NCBI GenBank assembly: GCA_964417895.1
Contig: CAYQJS010000001.1
Span: 258,796 to 322,795, forward strand
Origin: CAYQJS01 sp964417895
GTDB lineage: Bacteria > Chloroflexota > UBA6077 > SHYK01
Direction: 5' to 3'
Length of the DNA stretch: 64,000 nt
The position numbers were made by a program, and so were the translations under genes. Shown here piece after piece: positions 33,852 through 41,820 of the stretch. How positions within the stretch are numbered: the first letter of the stretch is position 1; each line of letters opens with the position of its first letter. The notes below the pieces were generated by a model. The model was given only the letters and a program-made list of their open reading frames with translations, was not told the origin of the DNA and did not search any database.

Positions 33852-34979
33852 GTGGCCGGCGTTGAAGCCAAAGCGACTCGCGGTTCGGTCGGCGCAGCGT
33901 CTCCCGTCGTGGCGGTGGTGAAGACCTGTCCCGAAACGGTGCTCGCGGACATCGGCCGCGCGATGCGGGCGGCCGGCTCGTCGGAGCTACTCGACCCGGC
34001 GATCCGCACCGGACTGAAGATCAACATCTCGTGGCAGGTCTACTATCCAGGCTGCTCCACCACGCCCTGGCAGCTCGATGGCGTCATTCGCGCGCTCGTC
34101 GATGACGGCCACCGCCCGGACGACCTGATCGGGATTCAGAGCCGGACTGTCGTCGTGGACTCCAAGGTTGGCGAGGTGAACAACAAGCACCTCCCGGTTC
34201 TCACCCGTCGGGGCGTCCCCACCGTCCATACGCACGACGACGAGGTCGCGTGGGTGCTCCACGAGCCGGCCGCGCCGACTCGAGTGCTGCACCGGATTTT
34301 CCCCGAGGGCGTCTACGTCCCCCGCTTCTTCTCCGGCATCAACATGGTCCACTTGCCCACGATGAAGACGCACGTCTACACAACGACCACCGGCGCCATG
34401 AAGAACGCTTTCGGCGGCTTACTCCAGGACCGCCGCCATTGGACCCACGGCGTGATTCACGACACCCTTGTCGACCTGCTGCAGATCCAGAAAGAGCTCC
34501 ACCCCCAGCTCTTTGCCGTCATGGACGGCACCATCGCCGGCGATGGTCCCGGCCCGCGGGCGATGGTGCCGCACGTCACGAATTACGTGCTGGCCAGCGC
34601 CGATCAGGTCGCCATCGACGCGGTGGCGGCCAGGATGATGGGATTCGACCCCATGAGCATCCGTTACATCCGTCTTGCCCACGAGGCGGGACTGGGCCGC
34701 GGCGATTTTCGCGAGATCAACGTGGTGGGCGAGGACGTCGAGGGGGTCAATTTCGGTTTTCACGGCGACCAGGATACGCTCGCCAGCCGCGGGGCTAAGC
34801 TCATCTACCACGGGCCGCTCCGCCGGTTCGAGGGGCTTCTGCTGCGGAGCCCGCTGACACCGTGGGCGTTCGCCGCGTCGCGCCTCTACCACGATGCCTT
34901 CTGGTACCCGGCCATAGGCAGGAAACGTGTGGAGGCGATCATGCAGACGGGATGGGGTAGGCTGTTCCGTGCGTACTAG
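33852..34979 (+). CDS. DUF362 domain protein
   Basis: A 375-residue DUF362 protein. It has LKINISWQVYYPGCSTTPWQ, the IGIQSRTVV strand, INMVHLPTMKTHVYTTTTGA followed by MKNAFGGLL, and FAVMDGTIAGDGPGPRAMVP, all recognisable in this family. DUF362 proteins often carry ferredoxin clusters, but no CxxCxxCxxxC motif is present here, so no iron-sulphur cluster is expected. The biochemical role is unknown. GGAGG five bases before the GTG at 33852 favours that start over the in-frame GTG at 33846. The stop overlaps the convergent GT2-methyltransferase stop in a CTAG. Confidence 0.85.
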   Translation: MAGVEAKATRGSVGAASPVVAVVKTCPETVLADIGRAMRAAGSSELLDPAIRTGLKINISWQVYYPGCSTTPWQLDGVIRALVDDGHRPDDLIGIQSRTVVVDSKVGEVNNKHLPVLTRRGVPTVHTHDDEVAWVLHEPAAPTRVLHRIFPEGVYVPRFFSGINMVHLPTMKTHVYTTTTGAMKNAFGGLLQDRRHWTHGVIHDTLVDLLQIQKELHPQLFAVMDGTIAGDGPGPRAMVPHVTNYVLASADQVAIDAVAARMMGFDPMSIRYIRLAHEAGLGRGDFREINVVGEDVEGVNFGFHGDQDTLASRGAKLIYHGPLRRFEGLLLRSPLTPWAFAASRLYHDAFWYPAIGRKRVEAIMQTGWGRLFRAY

Positions 34980-36358
34980 GGCTTGCGCGCGACGACGAGA
35001 AGGGAAAGGCCCAGGGGCAGCGACAACGCCTGCGCCCGGCGCAACACGGGAAAGAGCGCGTCGTACACCCGAGCCTGCCGGTCGGGAACCTCCTCGCGCC
35101 TGAATACGCGCCCGTTGAGGAGCCAGCCCACCACGCCGGTGGGGTTGATGTATTCGGAGCGCTCGACCGTGAAACCGCAGCGCTCGCACAGGGAGCGGAG
35201 CGGACCCGCTTCATAGCGCCGATGGTGCCCGAGCGCCACGTCCATACTGCCATACAGCCACCCGTGCGCCGGGACCAGAAGCACCAGGCGGCCGCCGGGC
35301 TCGAGGATGCTCCGAAAGCGCTGAAGGACGTACTGGTCGTCGGGCAGGTGCTCGAGGACGTTCATGCAGACCACGGTATCAATTCGCTCCCCATCCAGCA
35401 CGGGCCAAGTCGTGCTCGAGAGGTCGGCCCATTCGACGCGGATGTTGGGGCGGTTGGCGTAGCGTCGCTGGAGCATGGCCACGTATTGCTCATCTACGTC
35501 AGCGCACACCACCCGTTGCCGGCCGGCGAGGTAGTGCGTGATCGTGCCCGTGCCGCATCCGGCCTCGAACACACGCTCGCCGATGAAGCCAGCGACGCGC
35601 TCCCAGAGCCACGTGTTGTAGTGCCCCAGCGCGGTCACGGTGCTGAGCGTCTCGAGACCGACGTGAGCCGTGGTTCGCCCGGTAAATAGGCCGTAACGCA
35701 GAATAGCACCCGCCGCCGAGATCCCATCGGTCCAGCGAATCTTCTTCCCCTCTTCGTAGGTGCGCCCGTGATAAGACACGGGGACCTCGTAGACGCGGCA
35801 GCGGAGCTTGGCGACCTTGGCGGTGAGCTCGGGCTCGATGCCGAACCGCTCCGAATTGAGGGACAGACGCCGCACGACGTCGATTCGGAACGCCTTGTAG
35901 CCCGTCTCCATGTCGGTCAGGTTGAGATTGGTCACCATGTTCGAGAGCAGGGTGAGAACGTGGTTTCCCACCGTATGCCAGAACAGCAGAACACGGCGTG
36001 GGCTGCCGACGAATCTCGACCCGTACACTACGTCGGCGTCCCCTTCGATCAGCGGCTCCAGCAGCCGGGCGTAGTCGCGAGGGTCGTATTCGAGGTCGGC
36101 ATCTTGCAGAATGACGTAGTCGCCCGTGGCGGCGGCGAAGCCAGTGCGGACCGCGGCGCCCTTGCCGCGGTTCTTTTCGTGGGCGATCACTCGCAGGTTG
36201 CGACGGTCGACGGTGGCGAGGGCCTCGCCGGTGCCGTCGGTGGACCCGTCGTCCACGACGATGATCTCCTTGTCGAAGGGGGTTTCTTGAACCCGTCGCA
36301 GAATCTCCCGGATGGTGGCCGCTTCGTTGAAGGCTGGGATGATTACTGAGACCTTCAT
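34976..36358 (-). CDS. Fusion: polyprenyl-phosphate mannosyltransferase-like GT2 plus SAM methyltransferase
   Basis: A 460-residue two-domain protein. Residues 1-235 are a GT2 of the dolichol/polyprenol-phosphate sugar synthase type: VSVIIPAFNEAATIREILRR, IIVVDDGSTDGTGE, and the DxD-like YVILQDADLEYDP. Residues about 240-460 are a class I methyltransferase with the SAM loop VFEAGCGTGTITHYLA and NVLEHLPDDQYVL. The ATG at 36358 is the natural GT2 start; a frame running on upstream to 37081 is a shadow of the divergent gene. It probably makes polyprenyl-phosphate sugar for the GT-C enzymes next door and may methylate the sugar or lipid; the order of the reactions is inferred. Confidence 0.88.
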   Translation of the reverse strand: MKVSVIIPAFNEAATIREILRRVQETPFDKEIIVVDDGSTDGTGEALATVDRRNLRVIAHEKNRGKGAAVRTGFAAATGDYVILQDADLEYDPRDYARLLEPLIEGDADVVYGSRFVGSPRRVLLFWHTVGNHVLTLLSNMVTNLNLTDMETGYKAFRIDVVRRLSLNSERFGIEPELTAKVAKLRCRVYEVPVSYHGRTYEEGKKIRWTDGISAAGAILRYGLFTGRTTAHVGLETLSTVTALGHYNTWLWERVAGFIGERVFEAGCGTGTITHYLAGRQRVVCADVDEQYVAMLQRRYANRPNIRVEWADLSSTTWPVLDGERIDTVVCMNVLEHLPDDQYVLQRFRSILEPGGRLVLLVPAHGWLYGSMDVALGHHRRYEAGPLRSLCERCGFTVERSEYINPTGVVGWLLNGRVFRREEVPDRQARVYDALFPVLRRAQALSLPLGLSLLVVARKP

Positions 36359-36467
36359 GGGTCCCACTATAGCTCCGGCGCTGACGCCTGGATCTTCCGC
36401 GACCCGTGTGGTTCTCTCTAGCGGGGCGAGCGCCGACCGTGGTTGAGCCGTCGAGACTGAAGGGTCG

Positions 36468-38615
36468 ATGGGCGAACTGATCCTCCTGACGCTCATGATC
36501 GCTGCCGCTTTCGCCGGGCTCACGGCGCGGCGCCGCCTCCGCATCCGCGCGGGAGCTCCAGCGGAGCCAGTGCGAGCCGCGGCTCGTGCGACTCCCGGGA
36601 CACCGCGCATAGCGGGGATCGCGCTGGTCGTCGCCCTGGGGCTCATTTGGTTCGCCCAGCTTCGGCTGGCGGGTGCCGGAGCGCCGACCGCTATCCTCGT
36701 CACATACCTCGCAGCGCTGGCGGTCGTGGTGATTCTCGACCGCGTGGCGCAGGCGAGCGGCGAGACGCCGGGCTGGGTCCCAGGATTTCCACAGTCCGAA
36801 GAGGCCGCAGCGCCCGAGCCCAGCCAGGAGGAGAGGCTTTCGCGCAGGCGGCGCTGGCTGCTGGGTGCCGGCGTCCTCGGGTCCTTGATCGTCGCGGACC
36901 TGACGCGCGGGGCACCGGCGAACGCCGGCCACACCTGGCTCGCCCTCGTGTGGCTGCTGGCGCTGGGATGTGTGCTGGCATCAGCTTGGCCATCGGGCGG
37001 GTTCGTCCTGGGCCAATGGCAGGAGCGCCTCGCGCACGTTGCTGCTCGGGCGCGGGTGGAGTGGGCCGTCGTGGTCTGCATCCTGGTCGGGGCCCTGCTC
37101 TTGCGCGTCGTCGCCCTCGACAGCGTTCCCTATCCGTTTGGCGGCGATGAGGGCTCGCAAGCCATGTCCGCGGTGGCTGTGATCGAGGGGAAGCTCACCA
37201 ATCCGTTCGGCACAGGCTGGTATTCCGTGCCGACGCTGTTTTTCTTTCTTCAGGCCGCGTCGATCGCGATATTCGGCGACTCGGTCGGAGGCATTCGGGT
37301 CGTAAGCGCGCTGCTGGGGACTCTCGGCGTCCTGTTCACCTTCTTGCTGGCCCGGCGCTGGTTCGGACCGTCCATTGGAGTCGCCGCGGCCACGCTTCTC
37401 GCTGTATTCCACTTCCACGTCCATTTCAGCCGACTCGCTTCGGTTCAGATCGCCGACCCGCTCTTTCTCGTCGCAACCCTCTTCTTTCTCGATCGAGGCC
37501 TGCGGGATCAACGACGCTTCGACTCCCTACTGGCGGGAATGGCGATAGGGCTGAGCCAGTACTTCTACCTGAGTGCTCGCATCATCCCGTTCATTGCACT
37601 CGCGTATGCGCTCGTGCTGCTCGTGTCCATGAGTCGGGCGAGGTCGATGGCTCCGGACGGAGGAAGAGAACTGCTCGGGCAACTGCGACTGGTTGGTTGG
37701 ACGGTCATCGGTGCCGTGCTCGTCTTCCTTCCGCTCGCTGGCTACTATGTCGCCCATCCCGAGGAGTTTCAGGGCCGATTCAATCAGGTCTCGATGTTCG
37801 CGTCGGGCTGGCTCGCCGAGCAGGAGGCCTTGACGGGCTCGGGCGCTCCGGCTCTCATCCTGCAGCAAGTCCAGCGCGCGGTGTTGCTCCCGTTCCACAC
37901 GCCCCCGGGCGGGTGGTACCGAGGGGAGCCGCCATTCATCGGGTTGCCGATGGCGGCGGTCACCGCTATTGGTCTCGCCGTCATCACAGCTGGGTGGTTC
38001 CGACCGGCCTATTTCGGGTTGGCGGTTGCTTACTGGACGGTCGTCTTAGGGTTGGGCCTAACCGATGACCCGACGCAAACACAGCGCCTGGTGATCGTGG
38101 CACCGATTGTCGCAATGCTCGCGGCTATTGCGCTCGGCGTGCTGATACGCATTGGCGTCCACGTCTTGGGCGTGCGTGCGGCCCTCGCCCAGGGCCTGGC
38201 CGGAGTGGTCTTAATCGGCCTGAGCGCCTGGAATCTCCACTATTACTTTCACGCCCCCACCCAGCTACGCTTGTACGGGGACCCCAACACGATGGTGGCC
38301 ACGGAATTGGCGTATCAGTTGCGCTCGTTGGGTGAGGGCTTCACGGTCTATTTCCACGCACCCCCGCGCATGTGGTACTACGGATTCCAGACGTTGCCGT
38401 TCATCGCGCGTCACGCTACGGGTATCGACGTAGAGCAGCCGCTTGACAGCCAGACCAAGGCGCCCTCCCTCAAAGGGCCAACGCTGTTCGTGTTCGTGCC
38501 CGAACGGGTCGGCGAGCTCGAGCACGTGCGAGCGTGGTTCCCGAATGGCCGATACCGCGAGTTCACTGTCGGGGGCACGCCGTCGTTCACTACGTACGAA
38601 GTGCGCCCTGCCTAG
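36468..38615 (+). CDS. GT-C membrane glycosyltransferase (GT39/ArnT-like)
   Basis: A 715-residue polytopic membrane protein. The first 195 residues are three or four membrane spans with a basic cytoplasmic loop not typical of the family. The GT-C core begins LLLRVVALDSVPYPFGGDEG, whose Asp-Glu after the first core span is the usual catalytic motif of GT39/ArnT enzymes. Further spans include FHFHVHFSRLASVQIADPLF. The C-terminal domain (about residues 590-715) is soluble and extracytoplasmic. It likely transfers a sugar from a polyprenyl-phosphate donor outside the membrane. It is divergent from the GT2-methyltransferase gene; a TATAGT box lies just before that gene on its strand. Confidence 0.85.
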   Translation: MGELILLTLMIAAAFAGLTARRRLRIRAGAPAEPVRAAARATPGTPRIAGIALVVALGLIWFAQLRLAGAGAPTAILVTYLAALAVVVILDRVAQASGETPGWVPGFPQSEEAAAPEPSQEERLSRRRRWLLGAGVLGSLIVADLTRGAPANAGHTWLALVWLLALGCVLASAWPSGGFVLGQWQERLAHVAARARVEWAVVVCILVGALLLRVVALDSVPYPFGGDEGSQAMSAVAVIEGKLTNPFGTGWYSVPTLFFFLQAASIAIFGDSVGGIRVVSALLGTLGVLFTFLLARRWFGPSIGVAAATLLAVFHFHVHFSRLASVQIADPLFLVATLFFLDRGLRDQRRFDSLLAGMAIGLSQYFYLSARIIPFIALAYALVLLVSMSRARSMAPDGGRELLGQLRLVGWTVIGAVLVFLPLAGYYVAHPEEFQGRFNQVSMFASGWLAEQEALTGSGAPALILQQVQRAVLLPFHTPPGGWYRGEPPFIGLPMAAVTAIGLAVITAGWFRPAYFGLAVAYWTVVLGLGLTDDPTQTQRLVIVAPIVAMLAAIALGVLIRIGVHVLGVRAALAQGLAGVVLIGLSAWNLHYYFHAPTQLRLYGDPNTMVATELAYQLRSLGEGFTVYFHAPPRMWYYGFQTLPFIARHATGIDVEQPLDSQTKAPSLKGPTLFVFVPERVGELEHVRAWFPNGRYREFTVGGTPSFTTYEVRPA

Positions 38616-39759
38616 TCCCCCTGAGGAGATCGAGGTACAGCCCCTCGTACTCCCGTACGGACTGCTCCGTACCCAGGACGGCCTCGATGTCGGCACGCGG
38701 TTTGCGATGGGCGCCCGGGCTTTCCAGGACGTGCACCAGCCCCTCCGCTAGCGCACGGGGATTGTGTGGCTCCACCAGATGGCCAGCGCCGGTAGCTTGA
38801 ACGGCTACGCGCGCCCCGGGGATGTCCGCGGTGACAACCGGCGTGCCACACATCATCACCTCCACCTGGACGCTAGGGAAGCAGTCCGTTCGGCTCGGGA
38901 TTGTGAACACGTCGCACATGGCGTAGAAGTCGGCCAACTCCTGCGGATCGCGAAGCAAGCCCAGCGCAACCAGTCGCCCCCGCTCCTGCTCCCGCTCGAA
39001 CAGGTGGGCCCACTGCCTGTAGAAGCCCTCGTACGCGACGAAGGGCTCGCCGGCGTAAGCGAAGCGCACGTCGGGGATGCGCTCGACCACAGTGGGGATT
39101 GCCTGGAGGAGGTAGTCAAACCCCTTCTCCTCGACGAACCGGCCGGCGAACCCGACCACGGGCGCATTGCCCAGCTGGAGCCGCGCCCGGAGCTGGCGCA
39201 CGCCCTCGGGATCCGGAACGGGGATATCCACCGGCGGAAAGATCCATTTGAGCTTCTCACGAAAGGGCCAAAGGAAATCGGAGTGCTGGGCATAGTCCTC
39301 GGTGTGGGTCGTGACGACCGTCGCAGACGCCAGCCCGCGGCGCATCAGCTCTCGAACGGTCCGCTGTACGAGCTGATTGAACACGCCCGCTGGCATCACC
39401 AGGTCGCCGTGGTCGACCACGACGCACGGCCGCCCTTTCCGCCGAGCCAGAGAGGCCACGAGCCAAGTCTCCAGCATGGGGATGTGGACCGTAACGACGT
39501 CATGCATGCCAATAAGCGTGCTCGCCGCGCGTGGAAACGAGGGCATGACGACGCCCCGGCTAATGCGCGTTAGCGCGGCAAGGCGATATACGGTCACGCC
39601 GTTGACAACCTCGACACTGGGGAGTTGGCGCGCATGTCGTGACGTGAGGACGCTGACCTGATGGCCGCGCGCAGCGAGCCCTTCGGCCAGCCTCTGCGCG
39701 TATTTGGTCAGCCCCGTCCAGTGGGGATAGTAGTAGGTGACCGTGTGCAAGATGCGCAC
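38590..39759 (-). CDS. Family 4 glycosyltransferase
   Basis: A 389-residue GT-B enzyme starting ILHTVTYYYPHWTGLTKYAQ, with the Gly/Lys-containing APVVGFAGRFVEEKGFDYLL and the donor-site motif FTIPSRTDCFPSVQVEVMMC, a variant of the E-x7-E signature with Asp in place of the first Glu. Donors are usually nucleotide sugars. The GTG at 39759 lies eight bases after the stop of the upstream methyltransferase, so the two are co-transcribed. The 3' end overlaps the convergent GT39-like gene by 26 bases. The acceptor is unknown; membrane-lipid-linked glycans are likely from context. Confidence 0.88.
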   Translation of the reverse strand: MRILHTVTYYYPHWTGLTKYAQRLAEGLAARGHQVSVLTSRHARQLPSVEVVNGVTVYRLAALTRISRGVVMPSFPRAASTLIGMHDVVTVHIPMLETWLVASLARRKGRPCVVVDHGDLVMPAGVFNQLVQRTVRELMRRGLASATVVTTHTEDYAQHSDFLWPFREKLKWIFPPVDIPVPDPEGVRQLRARLQLGNAPVVGFAGRFVEEKGFDYLLQAIPTVVERIPDVRFAYAGEPFVAYEGFYRQWAHLFEREQERGRLVALGLLRDPQELADFYAMCDVFTIPSRTDCFPSVQVEVMMCGTPVVTADIPGARVAVQATGAGHLVEPHNPRALAEGLVHVLESPGAHRKPRADIEAVLGTEQSVREYEGLYLDLLRGTRQGALRT

Positions 39760-39766
39760 GAACCTG

Positions 39767-40708
39767 CTAGTCCGGCCGCGGTGTGGCCGCGAACGCCCGC
39801 TCTTCCGAGCGCCGTAGCTCGGGATCCACGGGGGAGGGAGCACGCGCCACGGCGAGCAGAGAGGAGCCGACGGGCACGAGCCCCCTGGTGATCAGCCTCT
39901 CCTCCAGGCGCAGATAGAGGGAGAGCACAGCCGACGTGAGTCGGCCGGGCGGAGTAGAGCAACGGACGAATGTGGCAGCCGACGACCCCTCGTGGAGCAG
40001 CCGGCGGGCGAAGATAACCGGTACCAGCGGCATCATGTAGTAGGAGATCGCCAGCACTGAGAAGCCGGCCGCCTCCAGCGTACGTCTGAGCTGGCCCGCC
40101 GAATAGCGCCGGCGGTGGTGCGCCGCGTCGTCGATTCGCCCCCAGAGCCACGAGAACGCCGGCACGGTGACTAGAATCGCACCGCCCCCGTGCAGAGCCG
40201 CCCGGGCCTGCGCGAGAAGAGCTACGTCGTCCTCCACGTGCTCGATCACATCGGCGAGAACCACGAGGTCGAACTCGTCCACATACGGGAGCCTCCCCGG
40301 CGAGACCAGGGCGAGGCGCGCATCAGTACGTCGGCGCGCCAGGCGCAAGCCCTCGAGGTAGATGTCTGCCCCCTGCACGTCTAGCCCGTTCTGGGCGAGC
40401 CAGGCGGTGACGAAACCGTTACCGCATCCGAGATCCAGCCCACGCCCCGCAAAAACGTCGGGAGCGTAACGGCGAAGGAAGGCGAGGATCGCGCGGTTCC
40501 TCCCCACATACCAGGGATGTCCATCCAGCAGATCATCAAGAGCCTCAAACAGTTGTGGGTCCCAGCTTTCCTCACGATGTCCGCGGTAGTCGGGCGCCAG
40601 GACTTCGACGCCATCTAGGAGCGGGTAGTCGGCGCCACACCCGCGGCAGCGGCGGGCCTGTGCGATGTCGGGGAGCGAAGCAGCGCAGCGGACGCAGATA
40701 GTGGCCAT
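39767..40708 (-). CDS. SAM-dependent methyltransferase with N-terminal zinc ribbon
   Basis: A 313-residue protein. The N-terminal zinc ribbon has Cys-x2-Cys twice (CVRCAA and CRGCGADYPLLDG). It is followed by a class I methyltransferase with GLDLGCGNGFVTAWLA (SAM loop), DLVVLADVIEHVEDDV and a late HHRRRYSAGQLRRTLEAAG. The ATG at 40708 is preceded by GAGGG. Proteins of this layout occur in glycan clusters and methylate sugar or lipid intermediates. It is divergent from a second methyltransferase gene, sharing a 124-base promoter region. Confidence 0.86.
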   Translation of the reverse strand: MATICVRCAASLPDIAQARRCRGCGADYPLLDGVEVLAPDYRGHREESWDPQLFEALDDLLDGHPWYVGRNRAILAFLRRYAPDVFAGRGLDLGCGNGFVTAWLAQNGLDVQGADIYLEGLRLARRRTDARLALVSPGRLPYVDEFDLVVLADVIEHVEDDVALLAQARAALHGGGAILVTVPAFSWLWGRIDDAAHHRRRYSAGQLRRTLEAAGFSVLAISYYMMPLVPVIFARRLLHEGSSAATFVRCSTPPGRLTSAVLSLYLRLEERLITRGLVPVGSSLLAVARAPSPVDPELRRSEERAFAATPRPD

Positions 40709-40768
40709 GGTTCCCTCGCGTCCAATCGTAGCAGAGCATCGCCTGCGATGGCGCGCGACGCCGTCTCT

Positions 40769-40774
40769 ATAATT
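40769..40774 (+). promoter_or_regulatory. Candidate -10 box (TATAAT) between divergent methyltransferase genes
   Basis: A perfect TATAAT 59 bases before the start of the plus-strand methyltransferase. The bases 17-18 upstream do not resemble TTGACA, so only the -10 element is supported. Confidence 0.35.
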
Positions 40775-40832
40775 CGGTCGCTTTTCCAACGGGTCTTTCA
40801 ACCCTTTCCCGACCGAGGAGGAACCACCGGGC

Positions 40833-41717
40833 ATGTCGGCTCGTCAATCCGAACAGGGGGAGGTGGCTGTCTCCCTTGAGACGCTCTTACGAAACGAGGC
40901 AGACCTGGCCTTTCGGCGGCGTGTGCCCCTCGTCTTAAAGTACTTGGAGCCCCGGGCGGGCGATGCGATCCTTGACTGCGGATGCGGTATGGGCTTCAAC
41001 CTCCTTGCGCTCGCTCGGTTGTACGAGGCCACCCTGGTAGGGGTGGAGCGGGACGTCGCGACAATTGGCCGGGCGCGAGTCGAGGTGCAGTCCACCCAGG
41101 TTCGATTGGTCCGGGGCGACGCCGTTCGCCTGCCCTTCGGCGACTCTTGCTTCGACAAGGTGCTCATGACTGAGGTCCTGGAGCACATCCCTGACGAGTC
41201 GACCGCGCTCCGCGAAGTGTGGCGGGTGCTCCGCCCCGGCGGCGCGTACGTACTGAGCGTCCCGAATGAGAACTACCCGTTCTGGTGGGATCCACTCAAC
41301 AAGACCCTGGACAAAGTGGCGCACACCCACGTGCCCAGTCATATCTGGTGGCTCGCTGGCATCTGGGCTGACCACGAACGTCTGTACAACCCCGAGCGGA
41401 TCCGGACCGTCTTGGAGGCGCACGACTTCGAAGTGGAGGAAGTCGTGTCTTTCACCCACTACTGCATGCCGTTCCATCATCTGCTCGTGTATGGCATCGG
41501 GAAGAACCTGCTGCAGGGCGGCCTCCTCCCCGATGCGCTTGCTCGATCCGCCGATCGATTTCGCGCGAAGGAGAACACGGGGTCCGTCTTCAACCCCATC
41601 AACATCGCCCTCCGCGTGGTGCACTGGATCGATCGGCGCAACGACGGGCTGGTCGATCCTGACCTCAGCTACGTCGACATCGCGGTCCGCGCCAGAAAGC
41701 CAGGCCCGAGTGCATAG
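40833..41717 (+). CDS. Class I SAM-dependent methyltransferase
   Basis: A 294-residue methyltransferase. The SAM-binding loop is ILDCGCGMGFNLLALARL. Post-I acidic residue and motif II are in VGVERDV and FDKVLMTEVLEHIPDE, and LREVWRVLRPGGAYVLSVPN is the usual motif III region. The ATG at 40833 has GAGGAGGAACC upstream. Downstream, after 103 bases, comes the giant GT-C/DUF2298 gene on the same strand, so it may belong to the glycan operon. The acceptor is unknown. Confidence 0.9.
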   Translation: MSARQSEQGEVAVSLETLLRNEADLAFRRRVPLVLKYLEPRAGDAILDCGCGMGFNLLALARLYEATLVGVERDVATIGRARVEVQSTQVRLVRGDAVRLPFGDSCFDKVLMTEVLEHIPDESTALREVWRVLRPGGAYVLSVPNENYPFWWDPLNKTLDKVAHTHVPSHIWWLAGIWADHERLYNPERIRTVLEAHDFEVEEVVSFTHYCMPFHHLLVYGIGKNLLQGGLLPDALARSADRFRAKENTGSVFNPINIALRVVHWIDRRNDGLVDPDLSYVDIAVRARKPGPSA

Positions 41718-41820
41718 GTCGAGCCTACTGGGTCTCTGGCGCAGGCTCTCCTGTACTATCTTTCCTGACGGCTCGTCGCGGGGCGCCAGCGGTTTGAGTG
41801 AAGAGGCCACGCATGCAGAT

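Noticed and set aside
36359..37081. N-terminal extension of the GT2-methyltransferase fusion
   Set aside because: It is antisense to the GT39-type gene, and the GT2 domain begins properly at 36358.
41266..41820. Upstream extension of the giant fusion gene to 41266
   Set aside because: This part overlaps the methyltransferase in another phase and reads as low-complexity Arg/Ser sequence; the ATG at 41821 begins a normal signal-anchor helix.
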